Assembly: GCA_947458775.1 (NCBI GenBank)
Contig: CANGZX010000063.1
Span: 1-5,299, forward strand
DNA from: Sphingobacteriaceae bacterium
GTDB taxonomy: Bacteria > Bacteroidota > Bacteroidia > Sphingobacteriales > Sphingobacteriaceae
Length of the DNA: 5,299 bases
Direction of reading: 5' to 3'
Of this stretch, positions 1 to 5,299 are shown in pieces. The notes below the pieces were generated by a model that worked only from the letters and a program-made list of their open reading frames with translations, was not told the origin of the DNA and ran no database searches. Numbering within the stretch: position 1 is the first letter of the stretch; each line of letters begins with the position of its first letter. Both the position numbers and the translations under genes were made by a program.

Positions 1-60
1 TGGCCTTTGCCGTTGAAACAGCCAGGATTAAAAAAACTAAAAAATAGCGGACATGAATAA
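1..60 (+). other. Possible 3' tail of an upstream gene
   Basis: Two plus-strand frames are open from the left edge. One runs to a TAA at 58-60 and ends in KNSGHE, overlapping the PspC start by 8 bp (ATGAATAA). The other runs to a TAG at 45-47 and ends in RIKKTKK, 5 bp before the PspC ATG. Either would be a normal junction for an upstream co-transcribed gene. In Bacteroidota a PadR-type regulator is often found upstream of this kind of PspC gene, but so few residues cannot be assigned to any family. No promoter or terminator is visible here, which weakly favours PspC being downstream in an operon. Confidence 0.3.
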
Positions 61-1648
61 AACGATTATTATAAACATAAACGGCATAGTTTTTCACATA
101 GAAGAAGATGCCTACGAGGTATTAATTAGCTACATGAACCAAGTGAAAAAACATTTTGGTTACAGTACAGATAGCTTCGAAATAGTGGGCGACATTGAAA
201 ATCGCTTGGCAGAAATGTTTAACGAACTACTCTCAAAAGACAACAAACAGGTAATTGTGTTGGCTGATGTGTTGGCGGTAACCCAACAAATGGGCAGCCC
301 GAACGATTTTGAACTTCCGGATGAAGAAAGCGACGAAAACACGGTTCGGGTGGACAAAAGATTATTTAGAGATACAGAAGACCGGATTGTTGGCGGTGTT
401 TGTGCTGGAATTGGCCACTATTTCGACCTAGAAGCTCGGTGGATCAGGCTACTCTTTCTACTGAGTTTCTTTTTCTTTGGAACGGGTTTCTTCCTATACC
501 TTATTTTATGGATTGTGATGCCAAAGGCGATTAGCCGGGCAGATAAATTAGCCATGAAAGGAGAAGCCGCTACTTTACAAAATTTTAAAAAGAATTTTGA
601 TGAGGAAGTTGCCGCTGTAAAAGAACACTTACATACTGCAAAAAAAGAAGTGCAGCCCTTTTTTCAACGGTTAGGCCGATTTATTGAGCAACTCTTTTCG
701 CACTTTGGTAAATTTTTAGGAAAAACAGGTATGGTGATTATTAAGATTATTGGCGGCTTTAGTATTGCCATAGGGGTATTGATTTTATTCACCTTTTTTT
801 TAGCCTTACTAGCTGTTCTGGGAGTTTGGAACAGTTCGGAATTGCCCATTTTCCCGTTTAGTATTGTAAACCCCGAGTACCAGGCGGCTATTTACATTTC
901 GGCTTTCTTGGTTGTAATCATCCCCTTGGTATCACTCATATTATTTGCCGTGCGGGTATTGTTTAATAAAAGCACGGTTGGTAAAAATGGCTCCTTTGCC
1001 CTGTTAATGGTGTGGCTAGTAGCCCTATCTGTAGGTTTATACTACGGCTTTAAAACCGCTGGTGAGTTTAAACAAGAGGCTCGTTTTTCACAAACCCAAA
1101 ATTTAAAAACCTACCCTACCTATTATCTTCAACTTAATAAAGATAAATTTTTAACCAAAGAAGATAGCTTAAGCTACCATGTAGATGGGCACTATACAAA
1201 AGGCAAAATAGTTATCAATCAGAATGACCACGACTCTCCGGATAATATGCGCTTAAACATAGAGGCCAGCAGCGACAATACTGCCTCGGTTATTGTACAA
1301 TACATCTCTAACGGTAAAAACTTCGAGACTGCATTGGCAGCGGTTAAACGCATAAAATACCGGGTACTTCAACAAGATTCGGTGTTACTATTAGATGAGG
1401 CTATACATTTAATACCGTCTGAATTGTGGCGCAACCAACGTGTAAAGGTAACGCTTAAGGTTCCTCAAAATTCTCGGTTGGTTATTCAAGCCGATTTAAA
1501 TGAATACCTGGAGCATTACAATTTATACGATTGTATCCCAACCAATGCACAAAATTACCAAGCCGATGGTAGCGGAGCGCCAAGCAACTGGATGATGGGG
1601 AAAGATGGGCTTACCTGCACCACCGACTCCACGCTTTTAAAAAAATAA
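53..1648 (+). CDS. PspC-family envelope-stress membrane protein with C-terminal toast-rack-like domain
   Basis: This 531-residue protein is a multi-domain PspC of the Bacteroidota type. Residues 1-90 form the helical N-terminal region typical of these proteins, beginning MNKTIIININGIVFHIEEDA. Residues about 102-158 are the PspC domain, with the signature RLFRDTEDRIVGGVCAGI, an aromatic-rich membrane segment near 131-156 and the closing LWIVMPKA. A charged, helical linker (161-222) follows, then hydrophobic segments near 226-258, 278-303 and 314-332. Residues about 345-485 are beta-rich and resemble the toast-rack domain that follows the LiaI/LiaF-like membrane region in such proteins. The C-terminal extension carries two cysteines (C494, C522). 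PspC proteins sit in the inner membrane and take part in phage-shock/envelope-stress sensing; the exact signal in this phylum is unknown. The start chosen matches the family N-terminus. The gene ends in a strong terminator. Family assignment is firm, while topology and role are inferred. Confidence 0.9.
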   Translation: MNKTIIININGIVFHIEEDAYEVLISYMNQVKKHFGYSTDSFEIVGDIENRLAEMFNELLSKDNKQVIVLADVLAVTQQMGSPNDFELPDEESDENTVRVDKRLFRDTEDRIVGGVCAGIGHYFDLEARWIRLLFLLSFFFFGTGFFLYLILWIVMPKAISRADKLAMKGEAATLQNFKKNFDEEVAAVKEHLHTAKKEVQPFFQRLGRFIEQLFSHFGKFLGKTGMVIIKIIGGFSIAIGVLILFTFFLALLAVLGVWNSSELPIFPFSIVNPEYQAAIYISAFLVVIIPLVSLILFAVRVLFNKSTVGKNGSFALLMVWLVALSVGLYYGFKTAGEFKQEARFSQTQNLKTYPTYYLQLNKDKFLTKEDSLSYHVDGHYTKGKIVINQNDHDSPDNMRLNIEASSDNTASVIVQYISNGKNFETALAAVKRIKYRVLQQDSVLLLDEAIHLIPSELWRNQRVKVTLKVPQNSRLVIQADLNEYLEHYNLYDCIPTNAQNYQADGSGAPSNWMMGKDGLTCTTDSTLLKK

Positions 1649-1651
1649 CCT

Positions 1652-1682
1652 AAAGCCACGCCAAAAAGCGTGGCTTTTTTTT
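1652..1682 (+). terminator. Rho-independent terminator after the PspC gene
   Basis: Four bases after the PspC stop codon, a GC-rich inverted repeat GCCACGC (1655-1661) / GCGTGGC (1668-1674) has a 6-nt loop and is followed by eight T residues (1675-1682). Three further A:T pairs (1652-1654 with 1675-1677) can extend the stem. On the opposite strand the stem is not followed by a comparable T-run, so it acts rightward only and separates PspC from murF transcription. Confidence 0.9.
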
Positions 1683-1711
1683 GCTTTCTTGGGTAGCTTA
1701 GCTTCAATTTG
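1680..1711 (+). promoter_or_regulatory. Candidate Bacteroidota-type promoter for murF
   Basis: TTTG at 1680-1683 and TCAATTTG at 1704-1711 are separated by 20 bp. Bacteroidota housekeeping promoters have a -33 TTTG and a -7 TAnnTTTG about 19-21 bp apart, so this pair differs at one conserved base (C for A). Transcription would start near 1716-1718, giving a leader of only about 10 nt. An overlapping weaker alternative is TTGG (1689-1692) with TATATTGG (1712-1719). Because the upstream terminator is strong, murF needs a promoter in this 77-bp gap, which supports the call, but such short motifs occur by chance in AT-rich DNA. Confidence 0.45.
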
Positions 1712-1725
1712 TATATTGGTACCCA

Positions 1726-3039
1726 ATGATGTCGATTGAAAAACTGTACGAGATTTATTTAAAACACCCGGTTATTTGTACCGATACCCGAAAAATAACC
1801 CCGGGCTGTTTGTTTTTTGCACTAAAAGGTGAGCATTTTGATGGAAATACCTTTGCAGAGAAAGCAGTAGGATTGGGTGCTGCTTACGCTATAGTTGATA
1901 CCAAAACGAACGGAAATGAGCGTTTAATTTTCGTAGACGACGTTTTGGTAACTCTACAAGAACTAGCCACCCACCACCGCAAAAACTTACACATTCCGGT
2001 AATTGGTATCACCGGTAGCAATGGTAAAACCACCACCAAAGAGTTGTTGTATGCCGTGTTGAGTCAACATTATTGCACTTTTGCCACTCCTGGTAATTTA
2101 AACAACCACATTGGTGTTCCACTCAGTATTTTGTCCATCGGGCCCGAGGTAAAAATTGCCATCATAGAAATGGGCGCCAACCATCAACAAGAAATTAGCC
2201 AGCTTTGCCGCATTGCGCAACCCACCCACGGCCTAATTACCAATATTGGCAAAGCCCACTTAGAAGGTTTTGGTGGATTAGAGGGTGTAAGGAAAGGTAA
2301 GGGTGAGCTTTACGCCTATTTGGCCGAAACGGATGGCGTGGTGTTTGTGAGTCATACCAATTTCGAGTTAAACGCACTTTGCAGAAAGTATCCGCTTACT
2401 AAATTAGTTTTTTATGGTGCCGGTATGGATAATTTTATTTCTGGAAATAGCACCACCGAAGTTCCATTTTTAAGCGTGGCTTGGAAACGTGAACGCTTAG
2501 AGTTTGACGATTTAAAACACGAAGTAAGCACCCACTTAACAGGAAGTTACAATGTAGAAAATGTATTGGCAGCCATTTGCGTGGGCGCATTTTTTGACTT
2601 GCGCACCGAGGAAATAAATACTGGCATTAGCGGATATATTCCAAAAAACAACCGCTCCCAGCTTACAAAAACAGAAAAAAACACGCTCATCTGCGATTAC
2701 TACAATGCCAACCCCAGTAGCATGCTAGGCGCTTTAGAAAATTTAGAAAAGCTACCGGGAGCAAATAAGGTGCTTATTTTAGGCGATATGTTTGAATTGG
2801 GTGCCGAATCTCCAGCAGAGCACGCCGCGATTATAGAAAGGGCCTTAGCCATTCCGGCTAGCAGATACATTTTTATTGGTGTTGATTTCTTCGAGCAACA
2901 GAAAACAGGTAAGGCCGAGTTTTACAAAACCGTAACAGATGCCGAAGAGGCTTTACGCAAGCACCCTATTGAAAATAGCACCGTATTATTAAAGGGTTCT
3001 CGTGGAATGGAATTAGAGAAATTATTGAGTTTATTGTAA
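1726..3039 (+). CDS. murF: UDP-N-acetylmuramoyl-tripeptide--D-alanyl-D-alanine ligase (MurF)
   Basis: MurF is the cytoplasmic ATP-dependent ligase that joins D-Ala-D-Ala to UDP-MurNAc-tripeptide, making the UDP-MurNAc-pentapeptide used for peptidoglycan. The 437 residues are close to full family length and hold all three Mur-ligase domains. The N-terminal substrate-binding domain includes TDTRKITPGCLFFALKG (19-35). The central ATPase has the P-loop GITGSNGKTTTK (94-105), EMGANHQQEI (148-157), TNIGKAHLEGFG (172-183) and GKGELY (191-196), whose K192 is the likely carbamylated lysine. The C-terminal domain has DYYNANPSSM (324-333), LGDMFELG (352-359) and KGSRGMELE (423-431), all typical of MurF rather than MurC, D or E. 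Two ATG codons are in tandem at 1726 and 1729; the second gives the more usual MSIEKLY beginning, and the sequence does not decide between them. It stands alone between a terminator and a converging operon. No damage is visible. Confidence 0.97.
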   Translation: MMSIEKLYEIYLKHPVICTDTRKITPGCLFFALKGEHFDGNTFAEKAVGLGAAYAIVDTKTNGNERLIFVDDVLVTLQELATHHRKNLHIPVIGITGSNGKTTTKELLYAVLSQHYCTFATPGNLNNHIGVPLSILSIGPEVKIAIIEMGANHQQEISQLCRIAQPTHGLITNIGKAHLEGFGGLEGVRKGKGELYAYLAETDGVVFVSHTNFELNALCRKYPLTKLVFYGAGMDNFISGNSTTEVPFLSVAWKRERLEFDDLKHEVSTHLTGSYNVENVLAAICVGAFFDLRTEEINTGISGYIPKNNRSQLTKTEKNTLICDYYNANPSSMLGALENLEKLPGANKVLILGDMFELGAESPAEHAAIIERALAIPASRYIFIGVDFFEQQKTGKAEFYKTVTDAEEALRKHPIENSTVLLKGSRGMELEKLLSLL

Positions 3040-3041
3040 AC

Positions 3042-3512
3042 TTAAGGCTGTTTTTCTACCCGTAACCCTATATCGCTAACTTCTTTTAGAGGGTTATCCC
3101 GCATATTTTGTTCTAGCTCAAACACATAGGTACCCGCCTGTGAAAAATGATGGTTTTTAAACAAAACCAACTGGTGGCTTCGTAAATTTCCAGAGCCGGT
3201 ACCCAGCCACTCTCCATCTAGGTTGGCTAAGGTGTATTCTTTTCTCCAAGCCGTTTGGGTTTTATTGGGATTGCGTTGCTTAATGCGGATAAAAATATTG
3301 GAATAGGCATACGCTTCGGTATGGCGTAAGTTTATAAATAGAGTATAAGCCGCGGCCGTATCTACAATAGGCACGGTTACTTTAATTGGATTTACGTAGG
3401 TCCATCTTGCCTGATTTATCGACTGATTTTCATCTACTACTACCTGCTGGTTTTGACACGCAAAACCCGATAAAAGCATCCCCAAGCAAAAAATAAAAAG
3501 AATACGTTTCAT
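3042..3512 (-). CDS. gldH: Gliding motility lipoprotein GldH
   Basis: This 156-residue protein matches GldH, a lipoprotein required for gliding motility in Flavobacterium johnsoniae and also found in many non-gliding Bacteroidota; its biochemical role is not established. A short signal peptide (MKRILFIF then a hydrophobic core) leads to SGFAC with C19 as the probable lipidated cysteine, though the -3 position is Gly, not the usual Leu/Val/Ile. The mature part shows the family pattern: WTYVNP (37-42), FINLRHTEAYAYSNIFIRI (59-77), GEWLGTGSG (100-108), FELEQNMRDNPL (131-142) and DIGLRVEK (147-154). It is the last gene of the holB-ricT-gldH run, beginning 3 bp after the ricT stop, so its expression should depend on the upstream promoter. 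It ends 2 bp from the convergent murF stop codon with no obvious terminator between. The presence of GldH alone does not prove that the organism glides. Confidence 0.93.
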   Translation of the reverse strand: MKRILFIFCLGMLLSGFACQNQQVVVDENQSINQARWTYVNPIKVTVPIVDTAAAYTLFINLRHTEAYAYSNIFIRIKQRNPNKTQTAWRKEYTLANLDGEWLGTGSGNLRSHQLVLFKNHHFSQAGTYVFELEQNMRDNPLKEVSDIGLRVEKQP

Positions 3513-3515
3513 TAC

Positions 3516-4778
3516 CTACTCTGGTTTTGGGGTATTGGGCCTGCGTGGTGGACGCCTGCGGTTGTTATTAGTTCGCGGAGCAGCGCTTGGAGCCGGCGTA
3601 CCCGCTGCAACTTGCTGCGGAGGACCACCATTGGTGTTTTTAGGGCGGTTGTTGCGACGGTTTTTATTGTTGCGGCCTTTATTCCGATTGTCTAAACGGG
3701 TTAAACTATCCTGCCCAACCACATTTTCGTAATCAAAGGTTTTTACTGGTGTTTTCTCCGCCAACTCTACCGCACTATCGTTTAAATCGTCTGGCTTTTC
3801 GCCGTTTTTATTCAATTCTTTTATTTCTCTTACTCTAGCAGCGTGTAACGGGATCCAATCTTCGTTATCGGGGTAGCTATACCACATCAATTTTTTAAAA
3901 ATATCTGTTTTCTGAAGTCGGGCTAGCCCTTTTCCGGTTTCTAGTTTATCTACATTGTTTGGAATGTCTTTTAAGGCATCCATGTAGGTATCCAGCTCGT
4001 AATTGAGGCAACATTTCAGTTTGCCACACTGTCCCGCTAGTTTTAACGTATTTAAAGAAAGGTTTTGATAACGGGCCGCTGCCGTAGAAACCGTTTTAAA
4101 ATCGGTAAGCCAAGTAGAGCAACACAATTCTCGTCCGCAAGAACCAATGCCACCTAAGCGGCTAGCTTCTTGACGCATACCTATCTGGCGCATTTCAATA
4201 CGAACGCGGAATTTTTCGGCCATGCGTTTAATCAATTCTCTAAAGTCAACACGACCTTCGGCTGTATAATAAAACGTGGCTTTGGTTTTATCACCCTGAT
4301 AATCTACATCGCTCAATTTCATAGCCAAACCCAATTCTTTGGCCAATACACGAGCTTTGTGCATGGTTTCGAATTCGGCTTCTTTGGCTAGTTTCCACTT
4401 TTCTACATCAGCCTCGGTAGCCTTGCGGATAATTTTTTTGATTACGTCTTCGGTTTTCACATTGCGTTTTTTTAATTGCATGCGCACCAATTCGCCGGTT
4501 AGCGATACGTGACCTACATCAAAACCACTCGATCCGGTTTCAACGGTTACCAATTCGCCAGGCTCTAAATAGAGGTTGTCGGTATTTATAAAAAAATCTT
4601 TTCGTGAACCCTTAAACTTGATTTCGAGAATATCAAAGGGTTTATAATTGCTAGGCATATCCATATGGGAAAGCCAATCGTATACATCTAATTTGCTGCA
4701 GCCATTGGTAAGGCAAGCACCATTGCTTTTACAACCGGCTGGGGCACAGCCTCCAGAAGAACAACTTCCACATCCCAT
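3516..4778 (-). CDS. ricT: PSP1-domain protein RicT (YaaT family), probable Fe-S RNA-processing factor
   Basis: RicT (YaaT) in Bacillus subtilis forms a complex with RicA and RicF that carries [4Fe-4S] clusters and assists RNase Y-dependent mRNA maturation; the partners in Bacteroidota are unclear. This 420-residue protein has three visible parts. Residues 1-30 are a Cys/Gly-rich leader with cysteines 3, 6, 11, 16, 22 and 27. Residues about 47-260 carry the PSP1 core, with VETGSSGFDVGHVSLTGELV (79-98), FYYTAEGRVDFRELIK (169-184), GIGSCGRELCCS (210-221) and GQCGKLKCCLNYE (249-261). The six cysteines of those last two motifs are the family's conserved set. Residues 364-420 are a basic Asn/Arg/Pro-rich tail likely to be disordered. 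The ATG lies 2 bp after the holB stop and its first residues (MGCGSC) match the phylum's usual start. Identity is firm; Fe-S binding and RNA function here are inferred from homology. Confidence 0.93.
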   Translation of the reverse strand: MGCGSCSSGGCAPAGCKSNGACLTNGCSKLDVYDWLSHMDMPSNYKPFDILEIKFKGSRKDFFINTDNLYLEPGELVTVETGSSGFDVGHVSLTGELVRMQLKKRNVKTEDVIKKIIRKATEADVEKWKLAKEAEFETMHKARVLAKELGLAMKLSDVDYQGDKTKATFYYTAEGRVDFRELIKRMAEKFRVRIEMRQIGMRQEASRLGGIGSCGRELCCSTWLTDFKTVSTAAARYQNLSLNTLKLAGQCGKLKCCLNYELDTYMDALKDIPNNVDKLETGKGLARLQKTDIFKKLMWYSYPDNEDWIPLHAARVREIKELNKNGEKPDDLNDSAVELAEKTPVKTFDYENVVGQDSLTRLDNRNKGRNNKNRRNNRPKNTNGGPPQQVAAGTPAPSAAPRTNNNRRRPPRRPNTPKPE

Positions 4779-4780
4779 AA

Positions 4781-5299
4781 TTAAATCCCTATATATTGAA
4801 TCCCCTCGGGGAGTGTATTAAACCTTAATATCTTAACGAATTGTAAAGATACATCTAAAAATAAAATTTTTGGGTTTGCATTCCGCGAAAGATGGTAATG
4901 TGCTTTTTCTAATTCAGCAATAATAGCTTCTGCTTTAGCTAAACTCAATGCTTTTTCAGAAAAATTAACCGCTACCAAATACTCGTTTTCGGGCAAACGA
5001 ATGAGTTCTTTAGCACCAGAAAGGTAAACCATACATTCACGTAAAAAATGAATGCCGTAACGTAAAAATGCTTTTTGGTTCTCCCTCCCCGATTTAGAAA
5101 TTTGTTCTACAAAGTCTAATATGCTGGGCCCCTTGTCGGCAAAAGTCATGCGCAACCAATCGGTAAAGAGTGCAAAATTGTCGCTCTCCACATCATTCAT
5201 TAAATCTAGGGCTGCTTGCACATTCCCCTCACTTAAAAAAGCCAATTGTTTGGCTCGGTCGGGCGACACAGAAAGACTCAATAAATGGATTTTGTAGAA
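4781..5299 (-). CDS. holB: DNA polymerase III delta' subunit, C-terminal part (5' end outside window)
   Basis: The delta' subunit is a structural member of the clamp-loader ring that places the sliding clamp on DNA. Only the last 172 codons are present. The frame stays open to the right edge (FYKIHLLSLSV...), so a TTG at 5279-5281 is an internal Leu codon rather than the true start. The N-terminal ATPase-like domain, with its zinc-binding and ATPase-fold motifs, would lie outside. What remains is the end of the second domain (AFLSEGNVQAALDLM, seen at fragment residues 20-34) and the helical collar domain, which ends in SRNANPKILFLDVSLQF, a pattern characteristic of delta' C-termini. Identification also rests on position: directly upstream of ricT, 2 bp apart, as in many Bacteroidota and in the B. 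subtilis holB-yaaT pair. No frameshift or stop is seen. The gene must extend about 200 codons further right if of usual length. Confidence 0.85.
   Translation of the reverse strand, partial: FYKIHLLSLSVSPDRAKQLAFLSEGNVQAALDLMNDVESDNFALFTDWLRMTFADKGPSILDFVEQISKSGRENQKAFLRYGIHFLRECMVYLSGAKELIRLPENEYLVAVNFSEKALSLAKAEAIIAELEKAHYHLSRNANPKILFLDVSLQFVKILRFNTLPEGIQYIGI

Noticed and set aside
160..849. Minus-strand open frames at 160-357 and 664-849
   Set aside because: Both are antisense shadows of the PspC gene, with no recognisable domain and no promoter or neighbour to support them.
3030..3060. Possible bidirectional terminator between murF and gldH
   Set aside because: Only a 4-bp AAAC/GTTT pairing with an 8-nt loop and the CTTAAG palindrome can be drawn; neither is GC-rich enough to act as an intrinsic terminator.
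3535..3732. Plus-strand open frame rich in Arg, Leu and Gly opposite the ricT 3' end
   Set aside because: It is the antisense reading of the low-complexity Asn/Arg/Pro tail of RicT. It has no start context, no family resemblance and overlaps a well-supported gene entirely.
4170..4391. Plus-strand 73-codon open frame, Phe-rich
   Set aside because: It lies wholly antisense within the PSP1 core of ricT, and its composition is what the complementary strand of Lys/Glu-rich codons gives.
4781..5281. A complete short protein starting at TTG 5279-5281
   Set aside because: The frame stays open to the window edge upstream of this codon and the residues match the C-terminal half of delta', so the TTG is an internal Leu codon of a longer gene.
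1..5299. Mobile element, CRISPR array, tRNA, rRNA or horizontally acquired island
   Set aside because: No spaced direct repeats, transposase or integrase motifs, cloverleaf or conserved rRNA segments were seen. Codon and base use look uniform across the genes.

Overview
The window reads as a stretch of chromosome from a member of the phylum Bacteroidota. Four things point there: a GldH-type gliding-motility lipoprotein, a RicT/PSP1 protein with the Cys-rich N-terminus typical of that phylum, a large multi-domain PspC protein starting MNKTI, and a candidate TTTG / TAnnTTTG-like promoter. The DNA is moderately AT-rich and Shine-Dalgarno sequences are weak or absent, which fits. I cannot name a genus.

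Layout. Positions 1-60 hold the unidentifiable tail of an upstream gene, or simply the leader of the next one. Positions 53-1648 (+) encode a PspC-family membrane stress protein, followed by a strong intrinsic terminator at 1652-1682. A short gap with a plausible promoter leads to murF (1726-3039, +), the D-Ala-D-Ala-adding ligase of peptidoglycan precursor synthesis. MurF converges, with only 2 bp between stop codons, on a tightly packed minus-strand operon. In transcription order that operon is the DNA polymerase III delta' subunit (holB; only its C-terminal half is in the window, running off the right edge), ricT (PSP1 domain) and gldH. The junctions are 2 and 3 bp, so the three genes are almost certainly co-transcribed from a promoter beyond 5299.

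Functionally this is mostly housekeeping and envelope biology: envelope-stress sensing (PspC), cell-wall precursor synthesis (MurF), the clamp loader (HolB), a probable Fe-S RNA-processing/regulatory factor (RicT) and a gliding-associated lipoprotein (GldH). No mobile element, CRISPR array, tRNA, rRNA or clear horizontally acquired segment is visible. Coding density is very high; the only intergenic stretch longer than 10 bp is 1649-1725.

I found no convincing new system. The points most worth a second look are the two separate six-cysteine clusters of RicT, the holB-ricT linkage shared with Firmicutes but here extended to gldH, the 2-bp convergent murF/gldH junction, and competing hairpins around the PspC terminator.
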